A stretch of DNA of 6,042 bases, taken from contig URDN01000075.1 in assembly GCA_900546495.1 (NCBI GenBank), forward strand, positions 1-6,042. Reading direction: 5' to 3'. The notes under the pieces were generated by a model, which saw only the letters and a program-made list of their open reading frames with translations, was not told the DNA's origin and did not search any database. This document shows positions 1-6,042 of the stretch, one piece after another. How positions within the stretch are numbered: position 1 is the first letter of the stretch; the number at the start of each line of letters is the position of its first letter. Source of the stretch: an uncultured Lachnospiraceae bacterium. GTDB lineage: Bacteria; Bacillota; Clostridia; Lachnospirales; Lachnospiraceae. The position numbers and the translations under genes are program-made.

Positions 1-3
1 AAA

Positions 4-54
4 GCGACTGCGTTCATGAGCAAGTAGCGAAAGCGGATTGCGAATGTCCGCTTT
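4..54. other. Two adjacent small hairpins upstream of smc
   Basis: The first hairpin is imperfect: bases 4-11 pair with 20-28 with one mismatch and one bulged base. The second has a perfect 8-bp stem, AAAGCGGA (30-37) with TCCGCTTT (47-54), around a 9-base loop. Only a short, interrupted T-rich stretch follows it, so it is at best a weak rho-independent terminator for an unseen upstream gene. It could equally be an intergenic repeat or a leader structure. No complete gene is visible in bases 1-83. The stems are seen directly; any function is inference. Confidence 0.45.
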
Positions 55-73
55 ATGTTATGTGAGAATAAAC

Positions 74-78
74 GGAGG
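74..78 (+). promoter_or_regulatory. Ribosome binding site of smc
   Basis: GGAGG lies 5 bases before the ATG at 84. The nearby ATG at 80-82 is out of frame and reaches a stop after four codons, so this site supports 84 as the smc start. Confidence 0.85.
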
Positions 79-83
79 AATGT

Positions 84-3000
84 ATGTATCTTAAATCAAT
101 CGAGGTACACGGTTTTAAATCCTTTGCCAATAAAATTGTATTTGAGTTTCATAACGGAATTACCGGTATCGTAGGTCCGAACGGAAGTGGAAAAAGTAAC
201 GTTGCGGATGCGGTGCGCTGGGTGCTTGGTGAGCAGAAGGTAAAACAGCTGCGAAGTTCCAGTATGCAGGATGTTATTTTTGCAGGAACGGAGAACCGAA
301 AACCGGTGAGTTTTGCCTATGTGGCGATTACGTTAGATAACTCCGATCACAAGCTTCCTCTGGATTATAATGAAGTGACGGTGGCGCGACGGGTGTATCG
401 TTCCGGTGAGAGTGAGTATCTGATTAACGGCACACAATGTCGTCTGAAGGACGTCAATGAACTTTTTTATGATACCGGTATTGGTAAAGAGGGATATTCT
501 ATCATCGGTCAGGGACAGATCGATAAGATCCTGAGTGGAAAACCGGAAGAACGTCGTGAATTGTTTGATGAGGCTGCTGGAATTGTAAAATTCAAGCGAA
601 GAAAAGCAACGGCGTTGAAAAAACTGGAAGACGAACAGCAGAATCTGGTGCGTGTCAACGATATTTTGTCAGAGTTGGAACGGCAGGTAGGACCGTTGGA
701 GCGTCAGGCAGAGCATGCCAAAATTTATCTGAAGAAAAAAGAAGAATTAAAAAACTGTGATCGAAATCTGTTTTTATTTGAGATGGGCCGTATGAATGCA
801 GAACTGCGGGAATTGGAGCAGAAATGTGGCATTACGGAGCATCAGCAGCAGGAAGCGACACAGAATTTTGAAAAAGCAAAAGCCAGATACGAAGAACTGG
901 AAGAAAATGTTGCAAAAGCGGATGAACAGATCAGTGTGTTGCAGCAGCATATGAATGAAACCGGTGTTTCCAGAGAAAAACTGGAAGGTCAGATCAACGT
1001 ATTGCGGGAGCAGATCCATACGGCGCAGCAGAATGAAGAACATGTGAAAAGTCGTATTGAAGCGTTGGAGGCTGATATAGAGCGTCAGAGAAAATCCGGT
1101 GAGGAGTACAGTGGTCAGCAGGCGGAACTGGAAGAAAAAATCCGGGAGACGGAGCAGAAAAAGACAACTTTAACGGAACGTCTGGAGAATCTGCGAAAAG
1201 AAACGGCCGCTATGGAACAGCGGATTGAAGACGGCAAAGCAGAGATTTTACGACTGCTGAATGCCCGTGCTTCCATGAAAGCAGAGCAGCAGCGTCTGAA
1301 AACCATGCAGGAGCAGGCTTCTATCCACCGGGCGCAGTTAAATAAAGAGCTGCTGGAACAGAAAAGCGGCGGAAATGATGTCAGTGGTTTGCTGCAGAAG
1401 CAGGAAAAAGAGCTGACAGAACTGAAAGAAAACATTGTTTCCATGGAAGAAGAAAAGACTTCTATTGAGCAGAAACGAAATAACTGGCGGCAACAGTTTG
1501 AAGAACTGCGTGGAAAGATGGATCAGTGCAAGGAGCAGTTCCATAAGGACAGTTCCCGTCTGGAATCTTTGCGCAATATCGCAGAGCGTTATGACGGCTA
1601 TGGAAACAGCATTCGGCGCATCATGGAGCGCAAGGAAGAAACGCCGGGAATTCACGGTGTTATTGCGGATCTGATCAAGGTGGACAAGCGGTATGAGACA
1701 GCTATTGAAACTGCTTTAGGCGGAAGTATCCAAAATATCGTAACTGATAACGAGGATACGGCCCGCCAGATGATCGAATATCTGAAGAAGAACCGTTATG
1801 GCCGTGCCACATTTTTACCATTGACCAGTGTGTCTGCACCGGAACATGTGCAGGCGGAAAAAGCACTTGGCGAAACAGGGGTCATCGGAATTGCAAGCAG
1901 TCTGGTGCATACGGAGCCGCAGTACGAAGGCGTTGCCGGACATCTGCTTGGACGTGTGCTGGTAATGGATACCATTGAGCATGCAGTGACTGTGGCACGA
2001 AAATTTTGCTATTCTCTGCGTATTGTGACGCTGGAGGGTGAGTCTCTGCAGCCGGGCGGTTCCATGACAGGTGGTGCGTTCCGTAACAACAGCAATCTGC
2101 TTGGAAGAAATCGTGAGATTGAAGTGCTGGAAAAACAGATTGCAGAATGTAAGGAACGAGCGCAGAAAATCCGCAGTCGTATGGAAGATGTCAAGACTGC
2201 AAATGCGCTTTTAAAAGATGATTATGAGGAACTGCAGGTCAATCTGCAACAGGCATATTTACATAAAAATACATTGGAAATGGAAACCGGGCATATTCGT
2301 GAGCAACAGGAGAAACAGGAAGCAGCTTACACCGGTATTCATGAAGAAATCGCAAAAATTGATGCAGACAAAAAATCATGGACGGCAGAGCAGGAACAGA
2401 TGGCAGAGCAGATGCAGCTGTCTGTTGATCAGGAAAAAAATATTAATGAGCAGAACAAAGAACTGTCACAGCAGGTAGAAAATAAAAACTTGGAAATCGA
2501 GAGTGTTTCGCAGGATTTGAATGAGATTTTATTGGAGATTGCTCAAAAACAGCAGCAGAAATCCTTTCAGCAGCAGAATATTCAGCGAATTGCGGAGGAA
2601 ATCCGACGTCTGGAGCAGGAAAAAACGCAGATTTTACATGACAGTGCAAATAGTGAATCTGTCATTGAGGAGCGAGAAGCAGAAATCCGTCAGTTACAGG
2701 AACAGTCCGAGGAGACCGTTCAGCAGAAAACAGAACTGGATGAAAAATTAGCTTCTATCCGCGGTGAAAAAGAAACCATGCTGACCGAACAGAAAAATTT
2801 CTTTACCCAGCGGGAAGATCTTTCCCAGATTATGAGTAATCTGGACAAAGAGATGTTCCGACTGAATCAGCAAAAAGAAAAGACAGAAAACGCGCAGGAA
2901 TCTCTGAACAACTACATGTGGGAAGAGTATGAGATTACCTATCATGCAGCCAAAGAGCAGGAAGTTCCGGTAGAAATCAATGTATCAGATCTGAAAAAAC

Positions 3001-3653
3001 AGATTGCAGAGATCAGAAATGAGATCCGTAAACTTGGAAATGTCAATGTCAATGCCATTGAGGAGTATAAGAGTGTTTCTGAGCGTTACGAATTTTTACA
3101 TGCACAGCATGCGGATTTGGAGGAAGCAAAGGCAAGTCTGGAGAAGATCATTGCGGATCTGGATGAGGGAATGCGTAAGCAGTTTGCAGAGAAATTTGCT
3201 GATATCCAGACAGAGTTTGATAAAACCTTCAAGGAACTATTTGGCGGTGGAAAAGGTTCTTTGGAACTGACCGGCGAGGAAGAAACCAAGGACATTCTGG
3301 AATGTGGTATCAAGATCATTGCACAGCCGCCTGGAAAGAAACTGCAGAACATGATGCAGCTTTCGGGTGGAGAGAAGGCATTGACAGCGATTGCATTGCT
3401 TTTTGCTATCCAGAATTTAAAACCGTCTCCGTTCTGTTTGCTGGATGAGATTGAGGCGGCGTTGGATGATTCCAACGTTGATCGTTTTGCAAATTATCTG
3501 CATAAGCTGACAAAAAATACACAGTTTATTGTCATTACCCACCGACGTGGAACGATGACGGCAGCAGACCGCCTGTACGGTATCACTATGCAGGAGAAAG
3601 GTGTGTCCGCACTGGTTTCTGTCAACCTGATTGAAAAAGAACTGGATGCATAA
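84..3653 (+). CDS. smc: Chromosome segregation protein SMC
   Basis: This is the ATPase subunit of the bacterial condensin SMC-ScpAB, which organises and helps segregate the chromosome. The 1189 residues match the usual family length, and the classic five-part architecture is complete. The N-terminal head has Walker A GPNGSGKS (31-38), an arginine (57) in the R-loop region, and the Q-loop segment IIGQGQIDKIL (from 140). A long Glu/Gln/Lys-rich coiled coil spans about 165-510. The hinge runs from GIHGV (522) to PGGSMTGGAF (657-666). The returning coil leads to GNVNVNAIEEY (from about 985). The C-terminal head carries the ABC signature LSGGEK (1093-1098), Walker B ending in LLDE with D1121 and E1122, the D-loop ALDD, and the THRRGTM switch region. 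The start is fixed by GGAGG at 74-78. The gene is 24 bases upstream of ftsY on the same strand and probably cotranscribed with it. All catalytic motifs are present and there is no frameshift. ScpA and ScpB are not encoded in this window. Confidence 0.98.
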   Translation: MYLKSIEVHGFKSFANKIVFEFHNGITGIVGPNGSGKSNVADAVRWVLGEQKVKQLRSSSMQDVIFAGTENRKPVSFAYVAITLDNSDHKLPLDYNEVTVARRVYRSGESEYLINGTQCRLKDVNELFYDTGIGKEGYSIIGQGQIDKILSGKPEERRELFDEAAGIVKFKRRKATALKKLEDEQQNLVRVNDILSELERQVGPLERQAEHAKIYLKKKEELKNCDRNLFLFEMGRMNAELRELEQKCGITEHQQQEATQNFEKAKARYEELEENVAKADEQISVLQQHMNETGVSREKLEGQINVLREQIHTAQQNEEHVKSRIEALEADIERQRKSGEEYSGQQAELEEKIRETEQKKTTLTERLENLRKETAAMEQRIEDGKAEILRLLNARASMKAEQQRLKTMQEQASIHRAQLNKELLEQKSGGNDVSGLLQKQEKELTELKENIVSMEEEKTSIEQKRNNWRQQFEELRGKMDQCKEQFHKDSSRLESLRNIAERYDGYGNSIRRIMERKEETPGIHGVIADLIKVDKRYETAIETALGGSIQNIVTDNEDTARQMIEYLKKNRYGRATFLPLTSVSAPEHVQAEKALGETGVIGIASSLVHTEPQYEGVAGHLLGRVLVMDTIEHAVTVARKFCYSLRIVTLEGESLQPGGSMTGGAFRNNSNLLGRNREIEVLEKQIAECKERAQKIRSRMEDVKTANALLKDDYEELQVNLQQAYLHKNTLEMETGHIREQQEKQEAAYTGIHEEIAKIDADKKSWTAEQEQMAEQMQLSVDQEKNINEQNKELSQQVENKNLEIESVSQDLNEILLEIAQKQQQKSFQQQNIQRIAEEIRRLEQEKTQILHDSANSESVIEEREAEIRQLQEQSEETVQQKTELDEKLASIRGEKETMLTEQKNFFTQREDLSQIMSNLDKEMFRLNQQKEKTENAQESLNNYMWEEYEITYHAAKEQEVPVEINVSDLKKQIAEIRNEIRKLGNVNVNAIEEYKSVSERYEFLHAQHADLEEAKASLEKIIADLDEGMRKQFAEKFADIQTEFDKTFKELFGGGKGSLELTGEEETKDILECGIKIIAQPPGKKLQNMMQLSGGEKALTAIALLFAIQNLKPSPFCLLDEIEAALDDSNVDRFANYLHKLTKNTQFIVITHRRGTMTAADRLYGITMQEKGVSALVSVNLIEKELDA

Positions 3654-3677
3654 GAAGTAAAGTGGAGGAAGAAACGT

Positions 3678-4625
3678 ATGGCTGAAGGAAAAGAGAAAAA
3701 AGGCTTTTTTAAGCGTTTGGTCAGTGGACTGACCAAGACCCGTGACAATATCGTGTCCGGATTTGATTCCATTTTTAGTGGATTTTCCCATATTGACGAT
3801 GACTTTTATGAGGAATTAGAAGAAATACTTGTCATGGGCGATATCGGAATCCGTGCCACAGAGGAAATTATCGAAAACCTGAAACAGAAGGTAAAAGAAA
3901 ATCACATCAAAGAACCGGCAGATTGTCGGGAACTGCTGATCAACAGTATCAAAGAGCAGATGTATGTAGGTGATACGGCATATCGTTTTGAAGAAGAAAA
4001 ATCTGTCGTTCTGGTCATCGGTGTCAATGGTGTTGGAAAGACAACAAGCATCGGAAAATTAGCCGGAAAACTGAAAAATCAGGGCAAAAAAGTAATCTTA
4101 GGCGCAGCTGATACCTTCCGTGCAGCAGCAGGAGAACAGCTGACTGAGTGGGCAAATCGTGCCGGTGTGGAAATCGTCGGAGGACAGGAAGGATCTGATC
4201 CGGGATCTGTCGTATATGATGCGGTACAGGCAGCAAAAGCCCGTAAAGCAGATGTGTTACTGTGTGATACCGCAGGACGTCTGCATAACAAGAAAAACCT
4301 GATGGAAGAGCTGAAAAAGATCAACCGTATTCTGGAAAAAGAATATCCGGAAGCATATCGAGAGACGTTAGTAGTCTTAGATGCCACCACCGGCCAGAAT
4401 GCGTTGGTTCAGGCAAAGCAGTTCAGTGAAGCTGCTGAAATCACAGGTATTGTTTTGACCAAGATGGACGGAACCGCCAAGGGAGGTATTGCTGTCGCAA
4501 TTCATTCCGAACTTGGTATTCCGGTAAAATATATTGGTGTAGGAGAAAGCATCGACGATCTGCAGAAATTTGATGCAGATCAGTTTGTAGATGCGTTGTT
4601 TCAGAAGGAGGATGTAAATGAGTGA
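3678..4625 (+). CDS. ftsY: Signal recognition particle receptor FtsY
   Basis: FtsY is the membrane-associated SRP-family GTPase that receives Ffh-ribosome-nascent chain complexes and hands them to the SecYEG translocon. At 315 residues it is the short Firmicutes type, essentially lacking the long acidic A domain of the E. coli protein. The N-terminal segment GFFKRLVSGLTKTRDNIVSG (from about residue 10) is a basic amphipathic helix resembling the membrane-targeting helix known from E. coli FtsY. The N helical bundle follows, then the GTPase domain: G1 GVNGVGKTT (115-123), the insertion-box motif DTFRAAA (145-151), G3 DTAGR (197-201), the FtsY-typical DATTGQNA, G4 TKMDGTAKGG (261-270), and the closing GVGE (287-290) with DDLQKF. 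DATTGQNA and the absence of a methionine-rich M domain separate it from Ffh. GGAGG at 3664-3668 precedes the ATG by 9 bases. The 3' end overlaps ilvA by 8 bases and contains its ribosome binding site. Confidence 0.98.
   Translation: MAEGKEKKGFFKRLVSGLTKTRDNIVSGFDSIFSGFSHIDDDFYEELEEILVMGDIGIRATEEIIENLKQKVKENHIKEPADCRELLINSIKEQMYVGDTAYRFEEEKSVVLVIGVNGVGKTTSIGKLAGKLKNQGKKVILGAADTFRAAAGEQLTEWANRAGVEIVGGQEGSDPGSVVYDAVQAAKARKADVLLCDTAGRLHNKKNLMEELKKINRILEKEYPEAYRETLVVLDATTGQNALVQAKQFSEAAEITGIVLTKMDGTAKGGIAVAIHSELGIPVKYIGVGESIDDLQKFDADQFVDALFQKEDVNE
4605..4611 (+). promoter_or_regulatory. Ribosome binding site of ilvA inside ftsY
   Basis: AAGGAGG lies within the last codons of ftsY, 6 bases before the ilvA ATG at 4618. 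It is a near-perfect Shine-Dalgarno sequence and favours 4618 over the next in-frame ATG at 4627, which would be 15 bases away. Ribosomes finishing ftsY pass directly over this site, so coupled translation is likely (inference). Confidence 0.85.
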
Positions 4626-5838
4626 AATGTTGACACTGGATCGTTTTGAGGAAGCCAGTGAAATCGTCAAAAAAGTTACACAGGAGACAAAGCTGGTTTA
4701 CAGTGAGTACCTGAGTGAGCAGACAGGAAATAAAGTATACCTGAAACCGGAAAATATGCAGTTTACCGGCGCCTATAAAGTACGTGGTGCTTATTACAAA
4801 ATTAGTACTTTGACAGAAGAAGAACGTCAGCGCGGTCTGATCACTGCATCCGCAGGAAATCATGCACAGGGTGTGGCTTATGCCGCAAAACGTTATGGCG
4901 CAAAGGCAACCATCGTAATGCCTACTACAACACCGCTGATCAAAGTAAACCGTACAAAGAGTTACGGCGCAGAAGTTGTTCTGTACGGAGATGTATACGA
5001 TGAGGCTTGTGCAAAAGCATATGAACTGGCAGAAGAACATGGTTATACTTTTATCCATCCGTTTGATGATCCCGCAGTTGCAACCGGTCAGGGAACCATC
5101 GCAATGGAAATCTTTCAGGAACTTCCGTTAGTAGAGTACATTCTGGTGCCAATCGGTGGCGGCGGACTTGCAACTGGTGTATCCACACTTGCGAAGCTGT
5201 TAAATCCAAAGATTAAAGTCATCGGTGTAGAGCCAGCTGGTGCAAATTGCATGCAGGCTTCGCTGGAAGCAGGCGAAGTAGTAACATTGCCGCAGGTAAA
5301 TACCATTGCTGACGGTACAGCTGTAAAAACTCCGGGAAGCAATATTTTCCCATATATTCAGGAAAATCTGGACGATATCATTACGGTTCAGGATGATGAG
5401 CTTATCGTAGCATTTCTTGATATGGTAGAGAATCATAAGATGATCGTAGAAAACTCCGGTCTGCTGACTGTAGCAGCACTGAAACATCTGAACGTGAAAG
5501 ACAAACGTGTGGTTTCTATCCTGAGTGGTGGAAATATGGACGTTATTACTATGTCATCCGTGGTACAGAAAGGTCTGATCCTGCGTGATCGTATCTTTAC
5601 GGTATCCATTCAGCTTCCGGATAAACCGGGTGAACTGTGCCGTGTTGCAGGTGTTGTAGCTGGTGTACAGGCAAATGTGATCAAACTGGATCATAACCAG
5701 TTTGTATCTTCCAACAGAAATGCAGCTGTAGAGATTCGAATCACTATGGAAGCATTTGGTACTGATCACAAGAGACAGATCATTGCAGCACTGCGCGAAG
5801 CAGGTTATGATCCGAAACTAATTCAAGCAGTTCTGTAA
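4618..5838 (+). CDS. ilvA: Threonine ammonia-lyase, single-ACT form
   Basis: This is a PLP-dependent enzyme (EC 4.3.1.19) that converts L-threonine to 2-oxobutanoate and ammonia. It acts in the cytoplasm and feeds isoleucine synthesis or threonine catabolism. The 406 residues comprise a fold-type II catalytic domain and one C-terminal ACT domain. Visible motifs are KPENMQFTGAYKVRGA with the Schiff-base lysine K54, the substrate loop SAGNHAQG (78-85), the PLP-phosphate glycine loop GGGG (180-183), and LSGGN (302-306), whose serine S303 is expected to contact the PLP ring nitrogen. The ACT domain begins near RIFTVSIQLPDKPGEL (from 325) and runs to the C-terminus. This matches the 'medium' threonine ammonia-lyase class: longer than ACT-less TdcB (about 330 residues) and shorter than two-ACT-like IlvA (about 510). 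The ACT domain implies allosteric control, but the effector (isoleucine, valine or another ligand) cannot be read from sequence. A related serine/threonine dehydratase activity is possible. The start overlaps the ftsY end by 8 bases, and no T-box or attenuator can precede it within that arrangement. Confidence 0.95.
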   Translation: MSEMLTLDRFEEASEIVKKVTQETKLVYSEYLSEQTGNKVYLKPENMQFTGAYKVRGAYYKISTLTEEERQRGLITASAGNHAQGVAYAAKRYGAKATIVMPTTTPLIKVNRTKSYGAEVVLYGDVYDEACAKAYELAEEHGYTFIHPFDDPAVATGQGTIAMEIFQELPLVEYILVPIGGGGLATGVSTLAKLLNPKIKVIGVEPAGANCMQASLEAGEVVTLPQVNTIADGTAVKTPGSNIFPYIQENLDDIITVQDDELIVAFLDMVENHKMIVENSGLLTVAALKHLNVKDKRVVSILSGGNMDVITMSSVVQKGLILRDRIFTVSIQLPDKPGELCRVAGVVAGVQANVIKLDHNQFVSSNRNAAVEIRITMEAFGTDHKRQIIAALREAGYDPKLIQAVL

Positions 5839-5868
5839 ATTCTTGTTTGTCGTTTAGGGAACAAATAA

Positions 5869-6042
5869 AAACTAACTCCAAAGAGGATATGAAAAATTTT
5901 CTGTGACCACTGCATCGCTTATTTCCGTCCGCTTCTGCGAACTCACCCGCAAAAACAGCGGGTTCAGACACACTCTCGCGGACGGGTTAGATGCAGCAGT
6001 CACAACGAAAATTTTACAATTATCCTCTTTTGGAGTTAGTTT
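5869..6042. repeat. Long imperfect palindrome (MITE-like or giant hairpin)
   Basis: Nearly the whole 174-base segment folds on itself. Successive pairings are: 5869-5879 with 6032-6042 (11 bp, AAACTAACTCC/GGAGTTAGTTT); 5880-5889 with 6021-6030 (10 bp, one bulged T at 6031); 5893-5901 with 6007-6015 (9 bp); 5902-5907 with 5999-6004 (6 bp); 5910-5916 with 5990-5996 (7 bp); and the core stem 5925-5932 with 5978-5985 (8 bp). That makes over 50 base pairs separated by small bulges and loops. No open reading frame inside it looks real. Terminal inverted repeats with no transposase fit a miniature non-autonomous element. Its place just after ilvA and the T-rich right end also allow a role as transcription terminator. 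The pairing is seen directly, but mobility is inference. The right boundary equals the window end, so a longer palindrome or a flanking target duplication cannot be excluded. Confidence 0.8.
5925..5985. other. GC-rich core hairpin of the palindrome
   Basis: CCGTCCGC (5925-5932) pairs perfectly with GCGGACGG (5978-5985). Inside it, CCCGC (5946-5950) pairs with GCGGG (5958-5962) around a 7-base A-rich loop, and GAA (5939-5941) can add three pairs with TTC (5963-5965). This nested hairpin is much richer in GC than the AT-rich outer arms. It would be a stable fold in RNA or single-stranded DNA. Its role is unknown. Confidence 0.6.

Noticed and set aside
46..53. 8-mer GTCCGCTT shared between the smc leader hairpin and the palindrome core (5927-5934)
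   Set aside because: An 8-base match in 6 kb is weak, and the surrounding sequence is not similar. Not evidence for a common repeat family.
3..65. Frame open from the window start to the TGA at 63-65, as a possible end of an upstream gene
   Set aside because: The short translation resembles no expected upstream protein, such as RNase III, and the segment is taken up by two hairpins. Too little is visible to call a partial gene.
38..66. Possible smc promoter with TTGCGA as -35 and TATGTT as -10
   Set aside because: The spacing is about 10 bases, too short for a sigma-A promoter, and nothing -10-like sits at the right distance.
3450..3455. Ile-Glu following Walker B in SMC (LDEIEAALDD) where Val-Asp is common
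   Set aside because: Conservative change. The catalytic D1121 and E1122 are intact, so I see no sign of altered function.
4441..5058. 205-codon open frame on the minus strand, antisense to ftsY and ilvA
   Set aside because: Its cysteine-, histidine- and phenylalanine-rich translation is the typical shadow of the strong plus-strand coding frames. No family resemblance was seen, and the plus-strand genes are unambiguous.
5843..5868. Small hairpin TTGTTTGT with ACAAATAA just after the ilvA stop
   Set aside because: The stem is AT-rich with a wobble pair and a 10-base loop, and no T-run follows. It is too weak to call a terminator.
5881..5906. Possible mini-gene AAGAGGAT followed by ATG AAA AAT TTT CTG TGA
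   Set aside because: The spacing from the GAGG to the ATG is only a few bases and the product is five residues. The sequence is explained by the palindrome arm.
5780..5971. 63-codon minus-strand frame reaching from the palindrome into ilvA
   Set aside because: It overlaps the ilvA C-terminus in antisense and half of the hairpin. No recognisable motif or convincing ribosome binding site was seen.

Overview
The window carries three complete, tightly packed plus-strand genes, followed by an intergenic region dominated by a long imperfect palindrome. The moderate GC content, strong GGAGG-type ribosome binding sites, and the sequence character of the SMC, FtsY and threonine ammonia-lyase proteins suggest a gut-type Clostridia member, most likely Lachnospiraceae. 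That assignment is recalled from family resemblance, not from a search.

Layout: bases 1-83 are the leader of smc and contain two small adjacent hairpins plus the smc ribosome binding site. Next come smc (84-3653, chromosome condensation ATPase), ftsY (3678-4625, signal recognition particle receptor GTPase) and ilvA (4618-5838, threonine ammonia-lyase with one C-terminal ACT domain). The smc-ftsY gap is 24 bases. ftsY and ilvA overlap by 8 bases, and the ilvA ribosome binding site lies inside the last codons of ftsY. All three are therefore probably read from one transcript, with ilvA translation probably coupled to ftsY. smc-ftsY is a common housekeeping pairing in Firmicutes. The biosynthetic or catabolic ilvA is functionally unrelated, so its position suggests growth-linked expression instead of control by a branched-chain amino acid leader.

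The last 204 bases (5839-6042) contain no credible gene. From 5869 to the final base, they fold into one long imperfect hairpin of about 174 bases with AT-rich outer arms and a GC-rich core. Its terminal sequences, AAACTAACTCC and GGAGTTAGTTT, are perfect inverted repeats. This is the most unusual feature here. It could be a MITE-like or REP-like palindromic element, a large structured RNA, or an elaborate transcription terminator. The right end coincides with the window edge, so flanking target duplications and any extension cannot be examined.

The three genes look intact and conventional. I found no evidence for a novel multigene system.
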